NCBI RefSeq assembly: GCF_963681195.1
Contig: NZ_OY808997.1
Span: 2,046,001-2,110,000 of the forward strand
Length of the DNA: 64,000 nucleotides
Origin: Vibrio sp. 16
GTDB taxonomy: Bacteria > Pseudomonadota > Gammaproteobacteria > Enterobacterales > Vibrionaceae
Direction of reading: 5' to 3'
The notes under the pieces were generated by a model. It did not search any database, was not told where the DNA came from, and saw only the letters and a program-made list of their open reading frames with translations. Position 1 is the first letter of the stretch; every line of letters starts with the position of its first letter. Of the stretch, positions 39,565-50,137 are shown in pieces. Made by a program: the position numbers and the translations under genes.

Positions 39565-40128
39565 AAATAGTGCTCCAGATAGTGACAAAAATGATCGTAA
39601 TTTAACGCAACGGACTATCGCACGGATCCACCGAAATTACTACCTAGAATACACTGAGATCCTGATCTTTCTTCGCGGATTATCCTTGCCCCTAAAACGA
39701 TCAAGCTCACAACCTGACTCATTTAACAATTTTTTATCAAATTGACGATTTAGAACTTTCTTTTGTGATGCTCGGAGGTTCCCACCACAACATTCTGCGT
39801 TTTTATTTTTTTCTACTGCATATTGTCAAGCAAAGCAATATTGCATAAAAAATGACTTTGGTGCGCCGCTTTAGCCTTAAGGTGAATAGCTATGCCGTAA
39901 TGCGCCATGAACTACGAATCGTTAGACTCTTTTTATCGAATAGGGAATCACTCCAAGGCAAAGCCACAAAACTCATCCAAATGAAATTTAATCAAGAAAA
40001 CAACAAAATATACAAAACATAAAACCAACAAATACACATAAGTTAGTTTTAAAGACCAAGTTGAACGCTTGCATATTGATAACAACCTTGTCATAAATAC
40101 TGGCTGGAACATAGTGTAAGGATACAAA
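39565..40128. other. 564-bp intergenic region upstream of arcA
   Basis: No ORF with a ribosome-binding site was found. A GCAATATTGC palindrome occurs near 39835-39844. An imperfect ARG-box-like segment (TGAAATTTAATCA, about 39982-39994, 11 of 14 core positions) could be an ArgR site for arcA. The length leaves room for a small RNA, but no rho-independent terminator supports one. The rraB and arcA promoters must both be here. Confidence 0.4.
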
Positions 40129-41349
40129 ATGAGTAAGCTGTATGTAGGCTCTGAAGTTGGCCAATTGCGACGTGTATTGCTAAATCGTCCCGAGCGAGCA
40201 TTGACTCACTTAACGCCCTCTAACTGCCATGAACTGTTGTTTGATGATGTACTTGCAGTGGAAGCTGCGGGGGAAGAGCACGATAGGTTTGCCCAAACCC
40301 TCACCGAGCAAGGCGTTGAAGTTCTGCTTCTCCACAACCTACTTGTTGAGACCTTAGCGGTTTCAGAAGCCAAAACATGGCTACTCAACACGCAGATATC
40401 AGATCTACGCTACGGCCCTATCTTTGCCCGAGACCTGCGTAGTTACTTATCCGATATGGATAACGAACACTTAGCAACAGTGCTGCTCGGTGGTTTAGCC
40501 TATTCTGAACTCCCTATTAAATCTGCGTCGATGCTGCCTAAAATGCATCGCCCTCTCGATTTTGTCATCGAACCACTACCTAACCATCTATTTACTCGAG
40601 ATACGTCATGCTGGGTGTACGGCGGTGTATCACTTAACCCGATGATGAAGCCAGCTCGTCAACGTGAGACCAATCACTTACGCGCGATTTATCGCTGGCA
40701 CCCTGTGTTCGCAGGCCAAGATTTCATTAAGTACTTTGGCGATGAAGATCTCCATTATGACAACGCCAATATTGAAGGCGGTGACGTGTTGGTTATCGGT
40801 AAAGAGTCAGTGCTGATTGGTATGTCAGAGCGTACAACAGCACAAGGGGTTGAAAACTTAGCCGCCAATCTGTTCAAACACGGTCAGGCAAAAGAGGTGA
40901 TCGCGATTGATCTACCCAAGCATCGCTCGTGCATGCACCTTGATACTGTGATGACGCACATGGACATTGACACCTTCTCTGTCTACCCAGAAATCATGCG
41001 AAAAGACTTGGACACTTGGCGCTTAACGGCCAAAGATGATGGTGACATGAAGGTTGAGCAAGTACCAAGTTACATTCATGCAATTGAAGAAGCGCTCGAG
41101 GTCGATTACCTCAAAATCATTACCACAGGCGGTGATAGCTACGAAGCAGAGCGAGAGCAGTGGAACGATGCGAACAACGTTCTTACGGTCAAGCCTGGAG
41201 TCGTCATTGGTTATGAACGTAATGTTTATACCAACGAGAAGTATGACAAAGCGGGCATCGAAGTTCTCACCATTCCTGGTAACGAACTTGGCCGCGGCCG
41301 CGGTGGAGCTCGTTGTATGAGTTGCCCAATCGAACGCGATGGCATCTAG
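40129..41349 (+). CDS. arcA: Arginine deiminase
   Basis: The 406-residue enzyme converts arginine to citrulline and ammonia. The catalytic residues are visible: [12 protein letters not shown] (about residues 159-170, Asp), EGGDVLVIG (about 216), [15 protein letters not shown] (about 264-278, His/Asp) and the nucleophile Cys396 in GGARCMSCP. The length is usual. Arginine deiminase is normally in an arcA-arcB-arcC operon; here it is alone, with no carbamate kinase or arginine-ornithine antiporter nearby, while argF is 12 kb away on the same strand. AAGGATAC precedes ATG. Confidence 0.95.
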   Translation: MSKLYVGSEVGQLRRVLLNRPERALTHLTPSNCHELLFDDVLAVEAAGEEHDRFAQTLTEQGVEVLLLHNLLVETLAVSEAKTWLLNTQISDLRYGPIFARDLRSYLSDMDNEHLATVLLGGLAYSELPIKSASMLPKMHRPLDFVIEPLPNHLFTRDTSCWVYGGVSLNPMMKPARQRETNHLRAIYRWHPVFAGQDFIKYFGDEDLHYDNANIEGGDVLVIGKESVLIGMSERTTAQGVENLAANLFKHGQAKEVIAIDLPKHRSCMHLDTVMTHMDIDTFSVYPEIMRKDLDTWRLTAKDDGDMKVEQVPSYIHAIEEALEVDYLKIITTGGDSYEAEREQWNDANNVLTVKPGVVIGYERNVYTNEKYDKAGIEVLTIPGNELGRGRGGARCMSCPIERDGI

Positions 41350-41362
41350 AGTCAATCACAAC

Positions 41363-41403
41363 GCAAAAAATAAGGGTTGATGCATTCACATCAACCCTTT
41401 TTG
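41363..41403. terminator. Bidirectional terminator between arcA and tldD
   Basis: AAGGGTTGATG pairs with CATCAACCCTT (11 bp, 6-nt loop). An A6 tract on the left and T tracts on the right allow termination of the convergent arcA and tldD transcripts. Confidence 0.88.
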
Positions 41404-41429
41404 TTTTTATAGCGAGCCGTATAGCCGAC

Positions 41430-42875
41430 TTACTCTGTGCCGCCTACGGTTAGAGAGTCTAGTTTCAAGGTTGGCTGACCGACACCAACCGGAACACTTT
41501 GACCTGCTTTACCACACACGCCGACACCGCGATCGATGCTTAGATCGTTACCCACCATCGAGACTTGCTGCATCGCTTCAATACCCGAACCGATCAATGT
41601 AGCGCCTTTAACTGGGCGTGTAATTTTACCATCTTCAATTAAGTAGGCTTCAGACGCTGAGAAAACAAACTTACCCGAGGTGATATCCACTTGGCCGCCA
41701 CCAAAATTCGGCGCGTAAAGCCCTTTCTTGACGGTTGAAATGATCTCTTCTGGAGTATGCTGTCCTGGTAGCATGTAGGTGTTGGTCATACGTGGCATCG
41801 GTAGGTGAGCATAAGACTCACGACGACCGTTACCCGTTGGATTAACCCCCATCAGGCGCGCGTTGAGTTTGTCTTGTATGTACCCTTTCAGTACACCATT
41901 TTCGATCAACGTGTTGTATTGACCGGCAACCCCTTCGTCATCGACGTTGAGCGAGCCACGTAGATCTTTTAACGTGCCATCATCAACAATCGTGCAAAGC
42001 TCAGAGGTGACCTTTTTACCCACCTTACCACTGAATACCGACGACTCTTTACGATTGAAGTCACCTTCTAAACCATGGCCAACGGCTTCATGCAAAAGGA
42101 CTCCTGGCCAACCAGAACCAAGAACGACAGGCATTGCACCAGCGGGCGCCGCTTCTGCTTCAAGGTTCACAAGCGCCATTCGAATCGCTTCATCCGCAAA
42201 CTGATACGCAACTTGGCTACCTTGCGATTCGGATAAGAAGAAGTCGTAGCCAAAACGACCGCCACCGCCAGAACTGCCTCGCTCTCGACGTTCTCCTCGC
42301 TGAGCGAGCACGCTAATAGACAAACGAACCAGTGGACGAACATCTCCCGCGTAAGTACCGTCTGTCGCGGCCACCAGCATTTGCTCATGTACGCCACTTA
42401 AACTGATCGACACTTCTTTGATCAATGGTTCCTTGGTTCGGATGTAGGCGTCCAGTTCTTTAAGTAGCTTAGTTTTTTGCTCTTTTTGCCAGCTTTCCAG
42501 AGGATTAACGGCGCCGTAAACGGTTTGGTTATCCGTGCGTTTAAACGCCTGAACTTGACCATTTTGACCTTGTTGGGCAATACCACGAGCTGCAATAGCG
42601 CTTTGCTTCAACCCATCTAACTGAATCTGATCGGAGTAAGCGAAGCCAGTTTTCTCACCGGTTACTGCTCGAACCCCAACACCACAATCAATGTTGAAAG
42701 AACCATCTTTAATAATGCTGTCTTCCAGTACTAGAGACTCGTGCCAGCTTGACTGGAAATAGATGTCTGCGTAGTCGATCTGACGCGTTGCTATACTCGC
42801 AAGGGTATCCGCTACATCTTGCTCGGTCAGACCCGCTGCACCTAGCAACGCATCCTCTACATGATTAATTGTCAT
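41430..42875 (-). CDS. tldD: Metalloprotease TldD
   Basis: The 481-residue subunit partners TldE (PmbA) in a zinc protease that matures microcin B17 and degrades CcdA. The zinc-binding motif is [13 protein letters not shown] (about residues 262-274), with the conserved [13 protein letters not shown] segment upstream and the C-terminal [25 protein letters not shown] motif containing the third ligand cysteine. It is the last gene of the mre-tldD run; the nitrilase gene ends 9 bp upstream. tldE is not in the window. Confidence 0.95.
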   Translation of the reverse strand: MTINHVEDALLGAAGLTEQDVADTLASIATRQIDYADIYFQSSWHESLVLEDSIIKDGSFNIDCGVGVRAVTGEKTGFAYSDQIQLDGLKQSAIAARGIAQQGQNGQVQAFKRTDNQTVYGAVNPLESWQKEQKTKLLKELDAYIRTKEPLIKEVSISLSGVHEQMLVAATDGTYAGDVRPLVRLSISVLAQRGERRERGSSGGGGRFGYDFFLSESQGSQVAYQFADEAIRMALVNLEAEAAPAGAMPVVLGSGWPGVLLHEAVGHGLEGDFNRKESSVFSGKVGKKVTSELCTIVDDGTLKDLRGSLNVDDEGVAGQYNTLIENGVLKGYIQDKLNARLMGVNPTGNGRRESYAHLPMPRMTNTYMLPGQHTPEEIISTVKKGLYAPNFGGGQVDITSGKFVFSASEAYLIEDGKITRPVKGATLIGSGIEAMQQVSMVGNDLSIDRGVGVCGKAGQSVPVGVGQPTLKLDSLTVGGTE

Positions 42876-42884
42876 ACTTCGCTC

Positions 42885-43703
42885 TTATACTTTTAATTGA
42901 TTGTGAAATCGTGAGTGCTTTAGCACTGGCATCGTCGTTCTTAGCTCTTCAACTTGACCAAGTTCAACATCCACCACAAGATTTTGAGGCTGATTCGTTA
43001 GGCTTGCAATCACGTCGCCCCAAGGGGAAATGACCATGGAGTGCCCCCACGTTTCTCGGCCACATGGGTGAACACCGCATTGATTGACTGCCACGATCCA
43101 GCTTTGGCTTTCTATGGCGCGCGCTCTGAGCAATGCTTCCCAATGCGCTTCCCCAGTCACCGCTGTAAACGCGGCAGGAACCAGCATCATATTGGCACCT
43201 CGCTGCGCCAGTTCATTGTACAGCTGCGGGAACCGGACATCATAACAGATTGTAAGACCTAGATGACCGATAGGTGTTGGCAATGAAACAATGTGTGACC
43301 CAGGAGTAAAGGTTTCTGATTCACGGTAACGGCTGTGACCATCAGCAACGTCGACGTCAAACATGTGCAGCTTGTCGTAGTGAGCAACGCACTCGCCATT
43401 CGGGTCAAACACCAATGTTGTTGTCGTCACACCTTGGGCACGCTTAATCGGCATGCTTCCAATCACCAGCCAGATGCGATGCTGCTCGGCCAGTTGAGAG
43501 AAACGCTGCTGAGCAACACCCTCTCCCATGATTTCTGCATTGTGGTGATAATCCAATCGACCACCAAATACGACACAGTTTTCAGGTGTGATGATGAGTG
43601 ACGCTCCTGCTTCAGCCAGCACCGCAACTTGAGTGGCTATATACTCCAAGTTACGAGTGACGTCGGGCCCCGAGGTCATCTGAATTAAACCGACTCTTTC
43701 CAT
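42885..43703 (-). CDS. Nitrilase-family amidohydrolase (deaminated glutathione amidase-like)
   Basis: The 272-residue hydrolase has the nitrilase triad: Glu41 in IITPENCVVF, Lys111 in HYDKLHMFDVDV and Cys153 in LTICYDVRFPQLY. The KLHMFDVDV segment and HPCGRETWGHSMVISPWGDV resemble the NIT1 branch, which removes the amide from deaminated glutathione as metabolite repair. It sits 11 bp after yhdP and 9 bp before tldD, so it is in the same operon. Substrate assignment is by resemblance only. Confidence 0.85.
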   Translation of the reverse strand: MERVGLIQMTSGPDVTRNLEYIATQVAVLAEAGASLIITPENCVVFGGRLDYHHNAEIMGEGVAQQRFSQLAEQHRIWLVIGSMPIKRAQGVTTTTLVFDPNGECVAHYDKLHMFDVDVADGHSRYRESETFTPGSHIVSLPTPIGHLGLTICYDVRFPQLYNELAQRGANMMLVPAAFTAVTGEAHWEALLRARAIESQSWIVAVNQCGVHPCGRETWGHSMVISPWGDVIASLTNQPQNLVVDVELGQVEELRTTMPVLKHSRFHNQLKV

Positions 43704-43714
43704 GAGTACTCTTC

Positions 43715-46700
43715 CTATTCCAAGGATTCTCGTAATTTTTCGGGTAACGCAAACTCGCCTTTGCTACGCGAAAGCTCTTTCACCACTGGCGAATCTAACG
43801 GCCCTTTAACTTCGTAGTTCACTTGGGTGAATACCTCGACCACCGGTGAAATAACCGTAGTTATCGCCAGCACATACAGTGCTGTTTGCGGGGTGACTGC
43901 AAAGGCGGTAAGTACGGGGATCCCTGATGTGATATCTGGAACGAAGTTGACTTCAGCATCAACGGTTTGACTGTTTAAGTTGGCAAGACCACGAATCGTC
44001 ATCTCCCCCGCCACCGCATCCATTTTGATGTCATTTGTTAGGAAAACCCCATTTTTAATCTGCCCACTACCCGTAATCGAGTTAAACGCCATACCGTTGT
44101 CAAAAACGTCGGTAAAATCGAGTTGCATCTTTCGAATGATCGAATCGAGGCTGAACAATCCAAGTAATCTTGCCGCCCCACTCACATCGGAGATCATCCC
44201 TTTACCCAGTCGCGTGTTCACATCGCCTTGGAGAGATTCCACTTTCATCGACCATGGCGCCCCATCCCACTCGACGTTCGAACTGATGTCGAATGGTGCG
44301 CGCTGAATACCAGAAGAGACACCAAAGCGTTCCATCACATCGCTGTTGTTCTCGCCCGATATTTGAATATTTAACTGCGTATGACTGCGAGTGTCATCGA
44401 GCGTCCAACGACCGCTCATTTCCGCTTTGTTCGTCCCACTCTCAAAAGAGAGCTTTTTCCATTCGATCGAATCGCCTTGGCGCTGAACATCCATATGGGT
44501 TTTGCCCACTTTATACCCTTGCAACCAAAAGTCATCGATGGTCAATGTAATATTAGGCAAGAGTTCATGGAAACTCCGGTCAAACTCACTGATTAATGGT
44601 AGATCTTTTGCTTCAGGTTGAAACAACGATTTGTCTTTGTACTCGGTATCCAAGGCCGGAATGTAAAGATGCAGTCGATCAAGTGCGACGGAAAGATCAT
44701 AAGGCGCTAAGTAGCTTGCCTCACCGGATGCCTCTTGGCATTCAAGGTTCATGTACCAGCCAAGTCCCTTTTTCTTTGCAGAGAAATCGACGTCGTTCCA
44801 CTCAATGCCCGCCAAGGTCATCTCTTTGGTATTTATCTCAATACGCTGCGGCTTTGGAATTTCAGGCGTGTTCATGTCGCTGATTGCCGATTGAGCGACA
44901 GGCTCAGGCGTGTTCATAAACTCAATCCAACCGTCGAGATCGAAGTGATTGGTCCTAACTTGAGCATGGTGACCCGCAACAGGGCTGATTTTAAAACTCC
45001 CCTTACCAAGCACCAAGTTGGTCGCTCTTAAGACCGGAGTGTCAGGGCGAATATCAATCTCAGCTTGATACTTTAAGTTAGGCAATTGTAGGCGCGCGGT
45101 AATGCTTTCTTGGTTACCCGATGCCTGCAACCTAGCTTTGCCTGACTGTTGAGTCGGCTTGTTAAGTGGGTATGGGTAATCACTAGCAATCCAACGTAAA
45201 TCCGCCGTTGTGTCAATTTGGTAGGTAAAGCCGACGTCATTGAGCTGGATGTCAACACCCATTCGCCACGGCGCGTGACCTTGTAAAGGATCGGTCCATT
45301 TTCTACCAATGTAGGGGCCAATCGGTTTGATGTCCCAATCGCCTACCACATCAATATCGACACCATAACCTTGAGCGACATTTTCACCGCTAAAGTCGAT
45401 GGCAATGTCTTGATCGAGCAGTTGTGCAGAGAGGCCAGCCGCTTTTACCACATCATTATCAAACTCGATACGTCCAGTCACATTTGAAAGGCTCATTGGC
45501 GGGGCGTCTATTTCAACATGATTACCAGCAAGATCGGCGTAACCCCATGCTCGTGCATCTAGGTCGGTGTCAAACGGGATATTAAGCTGAAAGCTCGATG
45601 TGACTGGACCTTGAACTTGAATCGCGGTTAGCGCAGCACCCACCGAGTCAACCAATGGAGTAGTGTTCATATAGTCACGAACGGCGTTACCCTGAGCAAC
45701 AGCACTCGCTTCAATTTCAATGTGCCCGCCCTCGGCTAACTCTGGAATGCGACCGGTAATTCGACTCGCTTTCACATCTTGAAGCGTTGCGCTGCTTGAA
45801 TCCAAATACATCGCGTCATTTTGGAAAAGGAGGTCCAATTGCAAGTCAGTGATCGGCGGCCAAGCCGTGTCAAAACTGAACTTCGCGTCTTTTAACCCAA
45901 CCCAAGCTTGGAACATACCGTCATTGTTTTTATAGGGGAAATTCGCCAGCTCGCCATACCAAAGCAACTTGGCGGTATCCACTTTACCCGCTTGGATTGC
46001 AGTCGAAAGGTAGTCAGTGAGATCTTGTCCTAACGCCAACGTCGGCAGGTAACGCCAAGTCTCTCCCGCATTGTAAAGATCGGCTTCAGCGTAAAATGAA
46101 AGAAATGGACTGCGCTCTTTAGGAAAGTCGAGTCGAAACGCGCCCAAGACCTGCAAATCGGGTGTGGCTGCGGTGACTTTATCTGCCCACAAGCGCCAGC
46201 CTGAATCGTCTTGTTGCCAAACGATATCCACTTCGCCCTGCTTAATATTCAGCGGCGCTTGAAAGACGTCACCGTATGGTAAGGTGTCGTCAATCAAATT
46301 TAACTTCGCACGCGCTTGATTAAGATTTCCGCTCACGGAAGCTGAGAGATGATGCAAGCCTGGTAGCAGGTCCCACTGAGACATCGAGCCATTGGACAGT
46401 TCCGCCGAGTATTTGAGGCTATCGAGATCTGCGCCCATTGAAATACGCACATCTTCAATCAGCCCGCCAATAGCCAAGGTTTCTAACAGTTTGGTCGTTT
46501 GAACAGATTCTGGCGCAAGCTTGACGAACGGCGTGATCGCGGCGATATCCAACTGTGAAATGTTTAATCGCCACTGCTGCGGCTGCCAATCGAACGCCAT
46601 GTCTAGTTCTGGCCATGGAATATCGTCGGTGCGAAGCTCTAGTGAGTGAGCATTTACTTGCCAACCTTCATTTGTCGGTTCTAGCTCAAACACGCCCGAT

Positions 46701-47587
46701 TCAATCATCAAATCATGGCGCTGACCTTCTTGCCAAATCAGCTCTGACGCTTCTAGTTCTAGATAAGCTCCAACGGGTTTGGAGTGTCGTAACGTGAGCC
46801 AGCTATTGAAACTCAGCTGGCCTTTTTCGATCCCGGTTTCTGTCTTCAGGTATTTGGTCAACCAAGGCGTAACCAAGACATTTTGCGCCGATAAATAAAA
46901 CTCTCCACTTAAATCACTGAGCGATCCATAGTCGACGAAATTGGCTTTGACTTTGGCTGAGTTAATACTGCTATCAGCAAAGCTCACTTCACCATCAGCA
47001 AGGTGATGACGGCCATTATTTTGCCAACGTAGCTTAGCGATCTCTAACTGACGCTCTGAGCCATCAACTCCTTGAAAGAGAATGCTCGAATCAAGCAGAG
47101 AAAAATCATCCATTTGCCTTAGCAGCAATGAATCGAGCTGCTCAACCACATTCTTTTGTGACCCTTTCGGTTCTAGAACCGTTTTGTCGTCGTCATTTTT
47201 TACCGTTTCAATTGAGGTGATATCGAGGACAAGTTGATGGATGATCAGATCGGCAACAACAGGTTGGCGCCGAACGAGAGACTGGAAAAGGTCTAATTCC
47301 ACTTCAACCCGATTGGCACTAAAGGCAATCCCGCTGCTTTTTGGGGTGTGCACTTCTACGCCTTGCAACGAAATAGAAGGGTGCGTATTGCGCCAAAAAC
47401 CATTGATTTCAGCAATTTCGAGATCAAACCCCGTACTGTCGCTGACCCAGTTTTTTATCGGTTCTTGGAAATGGTTAAGTTGAGGTAACGTAATACGCAA
47501 AGCCGTCACCGTGATAGCGAGTAACACTAGCACTGTGACGACTACCCATAATACAAACCTTGCTAAACGCGTTGTTGCTGAGCTCAC
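43715..47587 (-). CDS. yhdP: AsmA-like envelope lipid-transport protein YhdP
   Basis: The protein has about 1290 residues: one N-terminal membrane helix (FVLWVVVTVLVLLAITVTALRI) and a very long periplasmic region rich in beta strands (TamB/AsmA-type groove), ending with the AsmA-like C-terminal segment containing ITGSGQIKNGVFLTNDIKMDA and VTPQTALYVLAITTVISPVVEV. YhdP bridges the envelope and moves phospholipid to the outer membrane. The start is non-ATG: GTG 47587 has AAGG at 7 nt and is preferred, though TTG 47593 is in frame. It follows rng after a few bases and precedes the nitrilase gene. Confidence 0.9.
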   Translation of the reverse strand: MSSATTRLARFVLWVVVTVLVLLAITVTALRITLPQLNHFQEPIKNWVSDSTGFDLEIAEINGFWRNTHPSISLQGVEVHTPKSSGIAFSANRVEVELDLFQSLVRRQPVVADLIIHQLVLDITSIETVKNDDDKTVLEPKGSQKNVVEQLDSLLLRQMDDFSLLDSSILFQGVDGSERQLEIAKLRWQNNGRHHLADGEVSFADSSINSAKVKANFVDYGSLSDLSGEFYLSAQNVLVTPWLTKYLKTETGIEKGQLSFNSWLTLRHSKPVGAYLELEASELIWQEGQRHDLMIESGVFELEPTNEGWQVNAHSLELRTDDIPWPELDMAFDWQPQQWRLNISQLDIAAITPFVKLAPESVQTTKLLETLAIGGLIEDVRISMGADLDSLKYSAELSNGSMSQWDLLPGLHHLSASVSGNLNQARAKLNLIDDTLPYGDVFQAPLNIKQGEVDIVWQQDDSGWRLWADKVTAATPDLQVLGAFRLDFPKERSPFLSFYAEADLYNAGETWRYLPTLALGQDLTDYLSTAIQAGKVDTAKLLWYGELANFPYKNNDGMFQAWVGLKDAKFSFDTAWPPITDLQLDLLFQNDAMYLDSSSATLQDVKASRITGRIPELAEGGHIEIEASAVAQGNAVRDYMNTTPLVDSVGAALTAIQVQGPVTSSFQLNIPFDTDLDARAWGYADLAGNHVEIDAPPMSLSNVTGRIEFDNDVVKAAGLSAQLLDQDIAIDFSGENVAQGYGVDIDVVGDWDIKPIGPYIGRKWTDPLQGHAPWRMGVDIQLNDVGFTYQIDTTADLRWIASDYPYPLNKPTQQSGKARLQASGNQESITARLQLPNLKYQAEIDIRPDTPVLRATNLVLGKGSFKISPVAGHHAQVRTNHFDLDGWIEFMNTPEPVAQSAISDMNTPEIPKPQRIEINTKEMTLAGIEWNDVDFSAKKKGLGWYMNLECQEASGEASYLAPYDLSVALDRLHLYIPALDTEYKDKSLFQPEAKDLPLISEFDRSFHELLPNITLTIDDFWLQGYKVGKTHMDVQRQGDSIEWKKLSFESGTNKAEMSGRWTLDDTRSHTQLNIQISGENNSDVMERFGVSSGIQRAPFDISSNVEWDGAPWSMKVESLQGDVNTRLGKGMISDVSGAARLLGLFSLDSIIRKMQLDFTDVFDNGMAFNSITGSGQIKNGVFLTNDIKMDAVAGEMTIRGLANLNSQTVDAEVNFVPDITSGIPVLTAFAVTPQTALYVLAITTVISPVVEVFTQVNYEVKGPLDSPVVKELSRSKGEFALPEKLRESLE

Positions 47588-47596
47588 ATACAACCT

Positions 47597-49066
47597 TTAC
47601 ATCATAACGACGTCAAACTGCTCTTGAATATACAAAGGCTCAGCTTGAATCTTAACTTGCTTACCAATAAATACTTCCAGCTCAGCAAGAGCATGTGACT
47701 CTTCGCCATGGAGAGTATCCGCAACAGCCGGGGAAGCGTATACAACAAATTTATCTGCGTCGTAGGCTCGGTTCACTCGAGTGATTTCACGTAGAATTTC
47801 GTAGCAAACCGTCTCTACCGTCTTCACGCTTCCACGCCCTTCACAAGTTGGACACGTAGAACAAAGGATATGTTCAATACTTTCACGTGTGCGCTTGCGC
47901 GTCATCTCGACGAGACCAAGCTGAGTAAAACCGTTAATATTGGTTTTGACGCGGTCTTTATCTAATGCAGCTTCTAATGAAGTAAGTACACGCTTACGGT
48001 GTTCATCTGAGGCCATATCAATAAAGTCGATGATGATGATGCCGCCAAGGTTGCGCAAACGTAGTTGGCGAGCGATTGCCTGAGTGGCTTCGACATTAGT
48101 GTTAAAGATGGTCTCTTCTAAATTACGACGGCCAACAAAAGCCCCAGTGTTGATATCAACCGTGGTCATCGCTTCGGTCTGATCGATAATCAGATAGCCT
48201 CCCGACTTGAGCTCCACTTTGCGATCAAGAGAACGCTGGATCTCATTTTCGGTATCGTACATATCGAAGATAGGCTTATCCCCTTCGTACAGCTCCAGCT
48301 TTTCTGTCAGCTCAGGAACGTATTCGGAGGTGAACTCTTTTAGATTCTCGAACTCTTGGCGCGAATCGACCAAAATTTTGGTTAATTCGGTACCAACGAA
48401 ATCGCGCAAGATACGTTGTGATAAACCAAGCTCTCCGTACAAGGTTGAGCGGTTTTTATACTTAGCTTTCCGCTCCATCACTTTCGACCACAAGCGCTTT
48501 AAGAAAGCGGCATCTTGAGAGAGCTCTTTATCTAACGCGCCTTCTGCCGCGGTACGAATGATAAAGCCGCCATTTTCATCGCAGTAATGACCCACCACCT
48601 TCTTTAAGCGATGACGCTCATCTTCACTTTCAATTCGCTGTGATACCCCGACGTGGCTGGCTCCCGGCATAAACACCAAATAGCGGGAAGGTAGGGTAAT
48701 ATCGGTCGTTAAACGCGCGCCTTTGGTGCCGAGCGGATCTTTGACAACTTGGACAACGATGTCCTGCCCTTGGCGAACAAGCTCAGAAATATCGCGGACT
48801 TGAAACTGCTGCTTTTCGTTTTCCGCGACGCACTCGGTGTGCGGGACAATATCGGACGCGTGCAAAAACGCCGCTTTCTCTAGACCAATATCGACAAACG
48901 CCGCTTGCATTCCGGGCAATACCCGACTCACTTTACCTTTGTAAATGTTTCCAACAATGCCACGTTTGGCTTCACGTTCAACATGGATTTCTTGTAGGGT
49001 TCCCCCTTCAATCATGGCCACGCGAGTCTCACTCGGGGTCACGTTGATCAGCAACTCTGCACTCAT
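47597..49066 (-). CDS. rng: Ribonuclease G
   Basis: The 489-residue endonuclease has an S1 domain at residues 40-120 (GNIYKGKVSRVLPGMQAAFVDIG), the catalytic DNase-like motif TTVDINTGAFVGRRNLEETI (about 300-320), IIIDFIDMAS, and the zinc-link CSTCPTCEGRGSV (about 402-414). It processes 16S rRNA 5' ends and decays some mRNAs. The order mreBCD-maf-rng-yhdP-tldD is that of E. coli. Length equals E. coli RNase G (489). Confidence 0.96.
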   Translation of the reverse strand: MSAELLINVTPSETRVAMIEGGTLQEIHVEREAKRGIVGNIYKGKVSRVLPGMQAAFVDIGLEKAAFLHASDIVPHTECVAENEKQQFQVRDISELVRQGQDIVVQVVKDPLGTKGARLTTDITLPSRYLVFMPGASHVGVSQRIESEDERHRLKKVVGHYCDENGGFIIRTAAEGALDKELSQDAAFLKRLWSKVMERKAKYKNRSTLYGELGLSQRILRDFVGTELTKILVDSRQEFENLKEFTSEYVPELTEKLELYEGDKPIFDMYDTENEIQRSLDRKVELKSGGYLIIDQTEAMTTVDINTGAFVGRRNLEETIFNTNVEATQAIARQLRLRNLGGIIIIDFIDMASDEHRKRVLTSLEAALDKDRVKTNINGFTQLGLVEMTRKRTRESIEHILCSTCPTCEGRGSVKTVETVCYEILREITRVNRAYDADKFVVYASPAVADTLHGEESHALAELEVFIGKQVKIQAEPLYIQEQFDVVMM

Positions 49067-49085
49067 GAGCGCACCTCAATGTAAA

Positions 49086-49646
49086 TTATAAAAATTTTTG
49101 CAGTAGCTGGTCAGTTTCAAATAATGGAAGCCCTACCACAGCGTGGTAACTGCCTTCGATACGGGTAACAAAACGCCCACCAATTCCTTGAATTCCATAA
49201 CTGCCAGCTTTGTCGCACGGCTCACCTGTTTGCCAATATTGTTCTATTTCGTTCTCTGACAGGGTTTTGAACCATACGTCGGTCGATACAACGACCGTTT
49301 CTTGTTGTTCTTGACTCACGACGCTGACTGCGGTCATCACTTGATGCTCTCGGCCAGACAGCATCATCAGCATCTGTTTGGCATCTGCTAAGTTTAGAGG
49401 CTTTTCCAAGACTTTTTCGTCGCAGACAACGATCGTATCCGATCCCAGCACCACTGCATCAGGGTGAAGCGTTAATGCCGCCATCGCTTTGTCTTTTGAA
49501 AGTCGCGCAACGTATTGCTGCGCGGTTTCACTCTCTTGCTGTGACTCTTCGACGTTAGTCACCACAATGGTAAAGGGGTAACCCAGTTGCCCTAATAGTT
49601 CTTTGCGACGCGGAGAACCTGACGCCAAAATAAGTGATTTATTCAT
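49086..49646 (-). CDS. maf: Maf/YhdE nucleoside triphosphate pyrophosphatase
   Basis: From ATG 49646 (MNKSLILASGSPRRKELL) the product has 186 residues. It has the Maf signature SPRRKELLGQLG, VLGSDTIVVCDEKVLEKP (about 67-84) and DKAGSYGIQGIGGRFV (about 143-158). Maf/YhdE hydrolyses dTTP, UTP and related non-canonical nucleotides and affects septation. AAGG lies 6 nt before ATG 49646. The frame is open 20 codons further upstream, into mreD, and that is ignored. Confidence 0.92.
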   Translation of the reverse strand: MNKSLILASGSPRRKELLGQLGYPFTIVVTNVEESQQESETAQQYVARLSKDKAMAALTLHPDAVVLGSDTIVVCDEKVLEKPLNLADAKQMLMMLSGREHQVMTAVSVVSQEQQETVVVSTDVWFKTLSENEIEQYWQTGEPCDKAGSYGIQGIGGRFVTRIEGSYHAVVGLPLFETDQLLQKFL

Positions 49647-49648
49647 CG

Positions 49649-50137
49649 CTACCTTACATGCCAATGACGGCGAACACGACGCATCAGTAAGAACATCCAC
49701 GGCCACAAAATGCAGTTAATCAAGCCACTCCATAAAGACACTGGATTGAAGGTAACATCTTGAATTAAGTATTCACCAAAGAAAATTAACACGTCGAGCA
49801 GCATGGAAAAGAGACCAATTAAGATCGCTTGCTGCCACAAAGCCATGTTTCGAATAACCAAAAAATTCAATGCGACTAGGTAGATAACGACCGACATCAT
49901 CATACCTCGAATGCCTAATGTGGAACCAAGCAAAAGATCCCAAAGCAATCCGAGAATCAAGGCGCTACCGACATTTACTCGATGAGGTAGCGCCAGTACC
50001 CAGTAGCAAGTCACGAGCAATAACCAAGATGGACGAATCAGATCTAACGTTCCTGGCCACGGGATAGTTTGCAAGGTCAGCGCAATCAGGAACGAACAGA
50101 GAATAACCAAGCGTCCTTTAAAGATACTATTCGCCAT
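49649..50137 (-). CDS. mreD: Rod shape-determining protein MreD
   Basis: The 162-residue integral membrane protein has about five hydrophobic helices (starting LVILCSFLIALTLQTIPW) and the MreD motif GLLWDLLLGSTLGIRGMMM (about residues 62-80). It works with MreC, MreB and RodA/PBP2 in lateral wall synthesis. It overlaps the mreC end by 11 bp and ends 2 bp before maf, so all are one transcript. Confidence 0.94.
   Translation of the reverse strand: MANSIFKGRLVILCSFLIALTLQTIPWPGTLDLIRPSWLLLVTCYWVLALPHRVNVGSALILGLLWDLLLGSTLGIRGMMMSVVIYLVALNFLVIRNMALWQQAILIGLFSMLLDVLIFFGEYLIQDVTFNPVSLWSGLINCILWPWMFLLMRRVRRHWHVR

Noticed and set aside
39835..39844. GCAATATTGC palindrome as a specific operator
   Set aside because: A 10-bp AT-centred palindrome is expected by chance in an AT-rich 564-bp gap; no family consensus was matched.
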